Positions 33,248 to 41,101 of a DNA stretch of 64,000 bases are shown in pieces (position 1 is the stretch's first letter; each line of letters opens with the position of its first letter). Origin of the DNA: an uncultured Massilia sp. GTDB lineage: Bacteria; Pseudomonadota; Gammaproteobacteria; Burkholderiales; Burkholderiaceae_D. The stretch spans positions 161,954 through 225,953 of the forward strand of contig NZ_CAJYEB010000014.1 in NCBI RefSeq assembly GCF_913773735.1, given 5' to 3'. The notes beneath the pieces were generated by a model. It saw only the letters and a list, made by a program, of their open reading frames with translations. It was not told the DNA's origin and did not search any database. Position numbers and translations under genes: made by a program.

Positions 33248-35926
33248 ATGGCTATCCAAAACGCCGAAGCAATCCAGAAGCTGTACGTCGCGTACTTCAA
33301 CCGTCCGGCCGACTACTACGGCCTGCAGTACTGGGACGCGATCGTGACCGCTGCTGGCGGCGACACCTCTGCAGTCGCTGCTGCTTTCGCAGGCTCGCAA
33401 GAGTACAAGGACACCTACGCCGGCATGGACCTGCGTAACACCATCAACGCCATCTACAAGAACCTGTTCGGCCACAGCGCCGACCTGCCGGGCCTGGATT
33501 TCTGGACCAACGCCGTCAACACCGGCGCCATGACCCTGAGCAACGCCGTCGAGCAGATCGCTTCGGGCGCGCAGAACGCCGACAAGACCGCCTACGCTTC
33601 GAAAGTCTCGGCCGCTACCACCTTCACCAACAGCCTGACCAACACCGACCAGATCCTGGGCTACAGCGGTGACAAGGCCAACGCCGTCGCCAAGGGCTTC
33701 CTGGCAGGCGTGACCGATGCCAACTCGCTGGCAACCGCCATCGATCCGGCCAACCTGAGCGTGACCATCGGCACCGTCATCGGCCAGAACCTGCCGGTCG
33801 GCGACACCAAGACCCTGACCGTCGGCATCGACAACGTGGTCGGCACCAACAACAACGACGTGTTCAACGCCTACGCTTCGGGCGTGACCGCCGATGGCAA
33901 GACCGCCACCACCCTGAGCGCCAACGACGTCATCGACGGCGGCGCCGGCATCGACACCCTGAACATCGAAGTCGTCTCGTCGGCCGATGGCAAGTTCAAC
34001 ACCTCGCAAGTCGGCACCGTGCGCAACGTCGAGATCATCAACATCGACAACACCGCCGCCAAGGATGGCCTGTTCGGCAACGCCGACGGCATGGTCGACG
34101 CAGCCAAATTCATCGGCGCGACCAACATCAACCAGGTTTCCGCTGCTGCGGGCGTCATGAACCTGGCTGCCAGCACCACCGCCACGTTCACCAACGTCAC
34201 CAAAGCGACCGGCGATGCTGCACTGAGCGTGAGCGCTCTGGCTGCCGCTAGCTCGGCCAAGATCGCCCTGAGCGGCGTGACCGGCGCGGCCGCGACCAAT
34301 GTCGCTACCCTGAACGTGTCGGGCGACGCACTGTCGTCGGTGACCGTGTCGGGTTCGATCGCCAAGGAAGACACCAAGTCGTCGACCGCCGCTTCGCTGG
34401 CACTGAACATCGTCGCCGGTACCGATTCGAAGGGCGCATCGGTCAGCAAGGTTTCGGTCAACACCGCCGTGAAGACCACCCTGTCCGTCACCGAAGCTGA
34501 AGACGCGACCGGCAACGTCACCTCGGTCGACGCATCGGCTTCGAGCGGCGCGATCACCTACGTCGCCAAAGACACCGTGTCGACCATCGCCACCGGCGCT
34601 GGCAAAGACACCGTCACCGTCAGCTACAAGACCGTTGCTGCCGCCGGCAGCACTGCTGCCAAGAACGCATCGGTCTCGACCGGCGCAGGCGACGACACCA
34701 TCAACGTGCTGACCACCGGTACCGGCCTGACCACCGTCGACGCTGGCGCTGGCAACGACAAGATCAACGTCACCAAGGTTGCAGGCGCTGGCCTGAACAT
34801 CATGGGCGGCGAAGGCAACGACACCGTCACCCTGACCGGCGCTGCCCTGGCAACCTCCGACGTCATCGACGGCGGCGCAGGCACCGACACGATCCAGCTG
34901 GCTGGCGCTGGCGAACGCACCGCCGACGACTACATCGTCTTCAACAAGCTGCTGAAGAACTTCGAAACCATCAAGTTCACCGGCACCGAAGGCGCGCTGG
35001 ACGCATCGCAGCTGGCTTCGACCTACGCTACGATCGACCTGGGCAATGCTTCGGTCGTGACCAAAGTCGGTGCGCAGACCATCGTCGCCAACGGCGACCT
35101 GACCGCGACCGCCAACGGCTACTCGGTGAGCGGCAGCGGCGCCATCACCTACGGCGGCACCCTGAACCTGACCTCGAAAGCCGATGGCACCATCACCGCC
35201 AACGCCGACGTCGTCAAGCTGACCGTGGCTGCCGGCACCGCCGATGCGACCGCTACCCTGGCTGGCCACGCCAAGTCGGCAATCGTGACCCTGACCAACG
35301 GCGCCGATGCCGATGGCGAGACCACGGTCGCCAAGCTGTCGCTGACCAACAGCGCCACCGTCAACAAGGACCTGGCTTCGGTCACCCTGTCGGGCAACGG
35401 TTCGGCCGTCATCACCAACGTCGACGGCACCAAGCTGGTCAGCGTCGACGCGTCGGCCCTGGCAAGCGCCAACAGCGATGGCAAGATCGATGGCCTGACC
35501 TACACCTCGTCGAACACCGCTGTCGAAACCGTCAAGCTGGGCGCCGGCATCGACCACGTCACCCTGAACGCAGGTGCATCGACCTACGGCAACGTGGACA
35601 CCATCACCGGCCTGAGCCTGGTTCTGGCTACCGGCGGCAAGACGCTGGCTGCTACCTCGGACACCCTGCACATCGACGGCGTGACCGCAGCTGCCAAGTT
35701 CACCACCACCCAGACCGACTTCGACCTGGCACTGAAAGACGCTGCTGCCGCTACCCTGGCTGACGGCGTGGACAGCCTGGTGTTCTCGTTCGGTGGCGAC
35801 ACCTACGTGTTCCACGATGCCGGCACCGTCGGTTCGGTGGACGCAGCCGACGTCGTCGTCAAGCTGACCGGCGCCGTCAACCTGGACGCACTGGTCATCG
35901 CCCTGGGTCACACCCCGGAGCAATGA
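33248..35926 (+). CDS. Large DUF4214/RTX, S-layer-like protein, likely type I secreted
   Basis: The 892-residue product has no signal peptide. Residues ~1-110 are a DUF4214 module (IQKLYVAYFNRPADYYGL, FAGSQEYKDTYAGMD, YKNLFGHSADLPGLDFW). The rest is a Ser/Thr/Ala/Gly/Asp-rich beta structure almost without cysteine, with scattered RTX calcium loops (DVIDGGAGIDTL ~226, GGEGNDTV ~520, GGAGTDTI ~541). The composition and the directly downstream type I exporter resemble the Caulobacter S-layer protein RsaA and its RsaDE system. Codon choice is much more biased than in neighbours (GAC, AAC, ACC, ATC dominate; GCT and GCA are common among alanines), as in very highly expressed genes. S-layer function is inferred. 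Confidence 0.82.
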   Translation: MAIQNAEAIQKLYVAYFNRPADYYGLQYWDAIVTAAGGDTSAVAAAFAGSQEYKDTYAGMDLRNTINAIYKNLFGHSADLPGLDFWTNAVNTGAMTLSNAVEQIASGAQNADKTAYASKVSAATTFTNSLTNTDQILGYSGDKANAVAKGFLAGVTDANSLATAIDPANLSVTIGTVIGQNLPVGDTKTLTVGIDNVVGTNNNDVFNAYASGVTADGKTATTLSANDVIDGGAGIDTLNIEVVSSADGKFNTSQVGTVRNVEIINIDNTAAKDGLFGNADGMVDAAKFIGATNINQVSAAAGVMNLAASTTATFTNVTKATGDAALSVSALAAASSAKIALSGVTGAAATNVATLNVSGDALSSVTVSGSIAKEDTKSSTAASLALNIVAGTDSKGASVSKVSVNTAVKTTLSVTEAEDATGNVTSVDASASSGAITYVAKDTVSTIATGAGKDTVTVSYKTVAAAGSTAAKNASVSTGAGDDTINVLTTGTGLTTVDAGAGNDKINVTKVAGAGLNIMGGEGNDTVTLTGAALATSDVIDGGAGTDTIQLAGAGERTADDYIVFNKLLKNFETIKFTGTEGALDASQLASTYATIDLGNASVVTKVGAQTIVANGDLTATANGYSVSGSGAITYGGTLNLTSKADGTITANADVVKLTVAAGTADATATLAGHAKSAIVTLTNGADADGETTVAKLSLTNSATVNKDLASVTLSGNGSAVITNVDGTKLVSVDASALASANSDGKIDGLTYTSSNTAVETVKLGAGIDHVTLNAGASTYGNVDTITGLSLVLATGGKTLAATSDTLHIDGVTAAAKFTTTQTDFDLALKDAAAATLADGVDSLVFSFGGDTYVFHDAGTVGSVDAADVVVKLTGAVNLDALVIALGHTPEQ

Positions 35927-35931
35927 TTGAC

Positions 35932-35953
35932 GGGCCGTACTTCGGTACGGCCC
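35932..35953 (+). terminator. Hairpin directly after the RTX gene
   Basis: GGGCCGTAC and GTACGGCCC form a 9-bp stem with a stable TTCG tetraloop, five bases after the stop codon. No T run follows, so it may protect the mRNA end or attenuate rather than terminate. Confidence 0.6.
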
Positions 35954-36098
35954 TGCCTTGCGCAACCTGGCTGACGGGCTGACGCAACCGGCAACAGCGG
36001 CCTTTTCTGCAGTGCCGTCGAATGCGGGGATTTCCCTGCTGAGTTTCGGCCGGATGGAATGACGCGATGCCGGTCCACACAGTCCCGACCAGCCAAGG

Positions 36099-36127
36099 GG
36101 GCCATGCTGCAAAGCATGGCCCTTTTT
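36099..36127 (+). terminator. Intrinsic terminator between the RTX gene and the secretion operon
   Basis: A 10-bp stem GGGCCATGCT/AGCATGGCCC with a GCAA loop and TTTTT tail. It separates the transcript of the secreted protein from that of its exporter. Confidence 0.9.
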
Positions 36128-36229
36128 CTTTTTCCTCGCCGTCGCACACGCCGTACGACGCAGATGGATGCTGACTATTTACCCACAGTCAGCTTTCCTA
36201 CATAAAAGCAACAAAATCCCTTGTCGAAA

Positions 36230-36270
36230 TGTGATCCACATCACATCTTGGAGCGCTTTTGGGCGATAAT
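36230..36270 (+). promoter_or_regulatory. Class II CRP-type promoter of the type I secretion operon
   Basis: TGTGA-TCCACA-TCACA (36230-36245) is a full CRP consensus pair. GATAAT at 36265-36270 starts 27.5 bases below its centre, so the site falls near -40. The leader to the ATG at 36364 is about 85 bases. Confidence 0.8.
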
Positions 36271-36363
36271 TGCGCTCTGCCTGCGCCCGTATTGTGACCG
36301 CCAGGCGATCCAGCACCTTTACTCACATCGACAACGTGCCCGAAAGGCTTCCACGGCCTAAAG

Positions 36364-38205
36364 ATGATTAAACAACTATCCCAACCACAGAACGAGATCC
36401 AGCTGGCCCTGCGCGGCTTCAAGAGCACCTTCATCACGATCGGCACGTTCAGCGCCATCACGAACCTGCTCGCCCTCGTTCCCTCGCTGTACATGCTGCA
36501 GGTGTACGACCGCGTGCTGGCCAGCCGCAACGAGATCACGCTGCTGATGCTGACGCTGATGATGCTCGGCGGCTACCTGCTGATGTCCTCGCTGGAAATG
36601 ATGCGCAGCTTCGTGCTGGTGCGCGTCGGCGCCAAGTTCGACATGCTGCTCAACAAGCGCGTGTACACGGCCGCGTTCGAGCAGAACCTGAAAAAGGCCG
36701 GCGGCAACGCGGGCCAGGCGCTGAACGACTTGACGAACCTGCGCCAGTTCCTGACCGGTAACGCGCTGTTCGCGTTCTTCGACGCGCCGTGGTTCCCGTT
36801 CTACCTGATCGTCATCTTCTTCTTCGAGCCGTGGCTCGGCGTGTTCGCGCTGTGCGGCACGATCGTGCTGATCATCCTGGCCGTCATCAACGAGAAGGTG
36901 TCGCGCAAGCCGCTGAGCGAAGCGAACACCATGGCCATCGCCGCCGGCAACCTGGCCACCAACAACCTGCGCAACGCCGAGGTCATCGAGTCGATGGGCA
37001 TGCTGCCCAACCTGATGAGCCGCTGGTTCAAGCTGCACAGCCGCTTCCTGAACCTGCAGGCCGAGGCCAGCCAGAAGGCCGGCGTCGTCGGTTCCATCAC
37101 CAAGTTCGTCCAGACCTCCCTGCAGTCGCTGGTGCTGGGCTTCGGCGCGCTGCTGGCCATCGAAGGCCGCATCACCCCGGGCATGATGATCGCCGCTTCC
37201 ATCCTGGTCGGCCGCGCGCTGGCGCCGGTGCAGCAGGTGATCGCCGTCTGGAAGTCGTGGAGCAGCACCCGCAGCGCCTATGAGCGCCTGAGCACGCTGC
37301 TGACCGCCAATCCGGAACGCGGCGCCGGCATGGAACTGCCCAAGCCGAAGGGCGCGCTGGCCGTCGAAGGCGTGGTCGCCGGTCCTCCGGGCAGCAACCA
37401 GCAGGTGCTGCGCGGCGTGACCTTCGCCATCGCCCCGGGCGACGCCGTCGGCGTGATCGGCCCGAGCGGCTCGGGCAAGTCGACGCTGGCGCGCCTGCTG
37501 GTGGGCGTGTGGCCGGCGCTGGCCGGCAAGGTGCGCCTGGACGGCGCCGACATCTACCAGTGGAACAAGGGCGAACTCGGCCCGAACGTCGGCTACCTGC
37601 CGCAGGACATCGAGCTGTTCAGCGGCACCGTCAGCGACAACATCGCCCGCTTCGGCGAGGTCGATGCCGAGAAGGTCGTCGAGGCGGCCAAGCGCGCCGG
37701 CGTGCACGACATGATCCTGCACCTGCCCAAGGGCTACGACACGCCGCTGGGCGACGGCGGCGCCGGCCTGTCCGGCGGCCAGAAGCAGCGCCTCGGCCTG
37801 GCGCGCGCGATGTACGGCGACCCGGCCCTGATCGTGCTGGACGAGCCGAACTCGAACCTGGACGAGATGGGCGAGCAGGCGCTGGTGCAGGCCGTGCTCG
37901 ACCTGCGACGCCGCGGCAAGACCATCGTCCTGATCACCCACCGCACCAGCATCATCGGCGCCACCAACAAGCTGCTGCTGCTGCGCGACGGCGCGGCGCA
38001 GGCGTTCGGCCCGACCGAGCAGGTGCTGGCGGCGCTGCAGGAAGCCAACCAGAAGGCGGTGGCGCAGCAGCAGGCCGTCCAGCAACAGGCCCAGGCGCAA
38101 GCCCAGGCCCAGGCGCAGGCCCGCGCGCAGGCGGCACAGGCCGCCCAGGCCGCACAAGACAAGGCGGCGCAGCCTGCCGCGCAAACGGAACAAGGAAACG
38201 AATAA
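36364..38205 (+). CDS. Type I secretion ABC transporter (PrtD/RsaD-like permease-ATPase)
   Basis: Six membrane helices in residues ~20-300 lead to an ATPase with Walker A GPSGSGKST (~365), signature LSGGQKQR (~468) and Walker B LIVLDEP (~489). There is no N-terminal C39 or C39-like domain, which places it with PrtD/AprD/RsaD transporters rather than HlyB. The last ~60 residues are a glutamine/alanine-rich low-complexity tail of unknown role. It is the first of three consecutive exporter genes with gaps of 3-4 bases, and the likely substrate is the RTX protein encoded upstream. Confidence 0.93.
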   Translation: MIKQLSQPQNEIQLALRGFKSTFITIGTFSAITNLLALVPSLYMLQVYDRVLASRNEITLLMLTLMMLGGYLLMSSLEMMRSFVLVRVGAKFDMLLNKRVYTAAFEQNLKKAGGNAGQALNDLTNLRQFLTGNALFAFFDAPWFPFYLIVIFFFEPWLGVFALCGTIVLIILAVINEKVSRKPLSEANTMAIAAGNLATNNLRNAEVIESMGMLPNLMSRWFKLHSRFLNLQAEASQKAGVVGSITKFVQTSLQSLVLGFGALLAIEGRITPGMMIAASILVGRALAPVQQVIAVWKSWSSTRSAYERLSTLLTANPERGAGMELPKPKGALAVEGVVAGPPGSNQQVLRGVTFAIAPGDAVGVIGPSGSGKSTLARLLVGVWPALAGKVRLDGADIYQWNKGELGPNVGYLPQDIELFSGTVSDNIARFGEVDAEKVVEAAKRAGVHDMILHLPKGYDTPLGDGGAGLSGGQKQRLGLARAMYGDPALIVLDEPNSNLDEMGEQALVQAVLDLRRRGKTIVLITHRTSIIGATNKLLLLRDGAAQAFGPTEQVLAALQEANQKAVAQQQAVQQQAQAQAQAQAQARAQAAQAAQAAQDKAAQPAAQTEQGNE

Positions 38206-38208
38206 ACC

Positions 38209-39567
38209 ATGAAGCTCATTTCCAAGAATGAAGCGGCGACCGACGTCATCACCCATGACGTGGCGCCGCTGACGGTGAATACCGACGACCGGGCCTGGAC
38301 GCGCATGGGCTGGATCATCGTCCTGGTCGGCGTGGTCGGCTTCCTGGTCTGGGCCTGCTTCGCGCCGCTCGACAAGGGCGTGCCGATGAGCGGCACCGTG
38401 GCCAAGGAATCGAACCGCAAGGCCGTGCAGCACCAGTCCGGCGGCACGATCCAGCAGATCCTGGTCAAGGACGGCGACGTGGTCAAGGCGGGCCAGGTGC
38501 TGGTGCGCATGAATGCCATCAATGCCCAGGCCGGCTACGACGTGACCGAGGCGCAGTATCTGACCGCGCGCGCCACCGAGGCGCGCCTGATCGCCGAGCG
38601 CGACGGCCTGAAGACGATCCGCTTCCCCGAAGAGCTGGCCAAGCGCGCCGGCGAACCGCGCGTGGCCGAGATGATGACGCTGCAGCAGCAGCTGCTGTCC
38701 TCGCGCCAGTCCTCGCTGCAGAACGAACTGGGCGGCGTCGACGAGAACATCGCCGGCCTCAAGGTGCAGATCCAGGGCCTGCAGGAATCGCGCGACAGCA
38801 AGAAGGAACAGGTCAAATTCCTGAAGGAACAGCTCGACGGCATGCGCGACCTGGCCAAGGACGGCTACGTCGCCCGCAACCGCCTGCTCGACCTGGAGCG
38901 CACCTACGCCCAGCTGCAGGGCGCCATTTCGGAAGACATCGGCAACATCGGGCGCGCCCAGCGCCAGGTGGTCGAGATGACCCTGCGCAAGGCGCAGCGC
39001 GTGCAGGACTACCAGAAGGAAGTGCGCACCGTGCTGGCCGACACCCAGAAGGAAGCCGAAGCCCAGGGCGCGCGCATGAGCGCCCAGCAGTTCGAACTGT
39101 CGAACGTCGAGGTCAAGGCGCCGGTCGACGGCACCGTGGTGGGCCTGGCCGTGTTCACCAACGGCGGCGTGGTCACGCCCGGCTTCAAGATGATGGACAT
39201 CGTGCCGACCGACGATCCGCTGATCGTCGAGGGCCAGCTGCCGGTCAACCTGATCGACAAGGTGCATCCGGGCCTGCAGACCGAGCTGATCTTCTCGGCC
39301 TTCAACGCCAACCGTACGCCGCACATCCCGGGCGTGGTCGAAACCGTCTCGGCCGACCGCAGCGTCGAGGAGCGTACCGGCACGCCGTTCTACAAGGTGC
39401 GCGTGAAGGTGTCGGACGCGGGCCAGAAGATGGTCGCCTCGCACCACATGGACATCCGCCCGGGCATGCCGGTGGAACTGTTCGTCAAGACCGGCGAGCG
39501 CACCATGATGAGCTACCTGCTCAAGCCGGTGTTCGACCGCGCCAAATCGTCGATGAGCGAGGAATGA
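38209..39567 (+). CDS. Type I secretion membrane fusion protein (HlyD/PrtE-like)
   Basis: The 452-residue protein has a short cytoplasmic N-terminus, one membrane helix (~residues 33-50), a lipoyl-like segment with QHQSGGTIQQILVKDGDVVKAG, a long coiled-coil hairpin (~100-280) and the HlyD-family C-terminal domain (APVDGTVVGLAVFTNGGVV, then VNLIDKVHPGLQTELIFSAF). It links the inner-membrane ABC transporter with the TolC-type channel. AAGGAAAC precedes the start. Confidence 0.93.
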   Translation: MKLISKNEAATDVITHDVAPLTVNTDDRAWTRMGWIIVLVGVVGFLVWACFAPLDKGVPMSGTVAKESNRKAVQHQSGGTIQQILVKDGDVVKAGQVLVRMNAINAQAGYDVTEAQYLTARATEARLIAERDGLKTIRFPEELAKRAGEPRVAEMMTLQQQLLSSRQSSLQNELGGVDENIAGLKVQIQGLQESRDSKKEQVKFLKEQLDGMRDLAKDGYVARNRLLDLERTYAQLQGAISEDIGNIGRAQRQVVEMTLRKAQRVQDYQKEVRTVLADTQKEAEAQGARMSAQQFELSNVEVKAPVDGTVVGLAVFTNGGVVTPGFKMMDIVPTDDPLIVEGQLPVNLIDKVHPGLQTELIFSAFNANRTPHIPGVVETVSADRSVEERTGTPFYKVRVKVSDAGQKMVASHHMDIRPGMPVELFVKTGERTMMSYLLKPVFDRAKSSMSEE

Positions 39568-39571
39568 ACGC

Positions 39572-40924
39572 GTGAGCAAGGTATCGAAACGATCGACCGG
39601 CCTGCGCCAGGGCGCGCTGGCCCTGGCTTGCGTCCTGCTGGCGGCGGGCGGCAGCGCCCATGCCGTCAGCCTGCAGCAGGCCTATGAACTGGCCCTCAAG
39701 AACGATCCGGCCTACCGGATGAATTTCTACGAGAACGAGGCGGCCAAGGAAAACGCCATCATCGGGCGCTCGAACCTGCTGCCGCAGATCTCGGCCAGCT
39801 TCTCGAACAGCCGCAACGTCGCCGACATTTCCAACATCGTCAACGGCGTCGAACTGCCGGCCACCCATCCGCACTACATCAGCCGCTCCTCGGTCGTGCA
39901 AGTGCGCCAGCCGATCCTGAACCTGGACGGCTTCGTGCGCTACCGCCAGGGCAAGGTGCAGACCAGGCAGGGCGCGGCCCAGTTCGCGGCCAACACCAAC
40001 GACGTCATCATCCGCGTCGTCAGCGCCTACGCCGACGCGCTGTTCGCCGAGGACCAGGTGGAACTCTCGCGCGTGCAGCGCGACATGTATGCCGAGCAGC
40101 AGAAGGTCAACCAGCACCTGTTCGAGAAGGGCGAGGGCACGCGCACCGACATGCTCGAGACCCAGGCGCGCCTGGACCTGGCCGAAGCCCAGCTGATCGA
40201 AGCGCAGGACAATGCGGTGGCCATGCGCAGTACGCTGGCCGGCGTGATCGGCACCGACCCGGGCGCGCTCGACAAGCTCGGCCCGAACCTGCGTCCGCAA
40301 AAGCTCGACAAGAACTTCGACGACTGGCGCGCGACCGCGCTCGAGCGCAATCCGGAACTGGCCGCGGCGCGCCTGGCGATCGAGAACGCGCGCCTGGAAA
40401 TCCAGCGCAACAAGGCCGGCCATGCGCCGCGCATCGATTTCGTCGGCAGCTACAGCAAGGGCGATTCGGAATCGATCACCACCTACACCCAGAACACCGT
40501 CAACCGGACCCTGGGCGTGCAGGTGAACATCCCGATCTACCAGGGCGGCGCCATCAATGCCAGCACGCGCCAGGCGGCGGCGGGCTACGAGCGCGCCAGG
40601 TCCGACCTGGACGTGCGCAGCAACCGCATCCTGGTCGACCTGCGCAAGTCCTACGACGTGGTGCAGAACAGCGTGGCCAAGGTCGGCGCGCTGGAAAAGG
40701 CCGTCGAATCGGGCAAGCTCCTGATGACCGCGACCGAGCAGAGCATCAAGGGCGGCGTGCGCATCAACCTCGACCTGCTCAACGCCCAGCAGCAGCTGTA
40801 CACCAGCCAGCGCGACCTGGCCCAGGCCCGCTACAACTACCTGCTCGGCCTGCTGCGCCTGCGCGCCGGCGCCGGCACGCTGGACGACGCCGCGGTGCGC
40901 GAAGTGGCGGCTTACTTCCGCTGA
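39572..40924 (+). CDS. Type I secretion outer-membrane channel (TolC family)
   Basis: Signal peptide ~1-31 (ending GGSAHA before VSLQQA), then two TolC repeats: the first begins LQQAYELALKNDPAYRM and the second shows LDKNFDDWRATALERNPELAAARLAIENA. Length 450 aa is standard. It starts with GTG, with GAGGAA at -11, only 4 bases after the HlyD gene, so it belongs to the same operon. It forms the outer-membrane exit duct for the RTX-type cargo. Confidence 0.94.
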   Translation: MSKVSKRSTGLRQGALALACVLLAAGGSAHAVSLQQAYELALKNDPAYRMNFYENEAAKENAIIGRSNLLPQISASFSNSRNVADISNIVNGVELPATHPHYISRSSVVQVRQPILNLDGFVRYRQGKVQTRQGAAQFAANTNDVIIRVVSAYADALFAEDQVELSRVQRDMYAEQQKVNQHLFEKGEGTRTDMLETQARLDLAEAQLIEAQDNAVAMRSTLAGVIGTDPGALDKLGPNLRPQKLDKNFDDWRATALERNPELAAARLAIENARLEIQRNKAGHAPRIDFVGSYSKGDSESITTYTQNTVNRTLGVQVNIPIYQGGAINASTRQAAAGYERARSDLDVRSNRILVDLRKSYDVVQNSVAKVGALEKAVESGKLLMTATEQSIKGGVRINLDLLNAQQQLYTSQRDLAQARYNYLLGLLRLRAGAGTLDDAAVREVAAYFR

Positions 40925-40951
40925 CGTCGACGCCGGCACGAGACGGCCAGG

Positions 40952-40987
40952 CGGCCCGTGCGCGCAAGCGCCCGGGCCGTTTTTTTT
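40952..40987 (+). terminator. Intrinsic terminator of the type I secretion operon
   Basis: CGGCCCG/CGGGCCG stem with an inner GCGC-GCAA-GCGC hairpin, followed by eight T residues, 28 bases after the TolC stop. Confidence 0.88.
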
Positions 40988-41101
40988 CTGGTGGCGCGCC
41001 ATTCTTGCGTGCACGAATGCTACAGTCCTGCGTTGCCGACTCTCGGTAACGGGCAGCGACCGCAAGCCCGTGCCTTCCGAAACGACTCTGAAAGGACGTC
41101 C

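Noticed and set aside
33107-36112. A 1001-residue minus-strand ORF opposite the RTX gene
   Set aside because: It arises because the RTX gene uses a very narrow codon set, which leaves the antisense frame open. Its valine/glycine/aspartate-rich translation has no domain, no ribosome binding site and runs through the terminators and promoter of the real genes.
36376-39579. A 1067-residue minus-strand ORF opposite the secretion operon
   Set aside because: It is antisense to clearly functional ABC and HlyD genes and spans two genes; the histidine/arginine/glutamine-rich translation is typical of GC-rich shadow frames.
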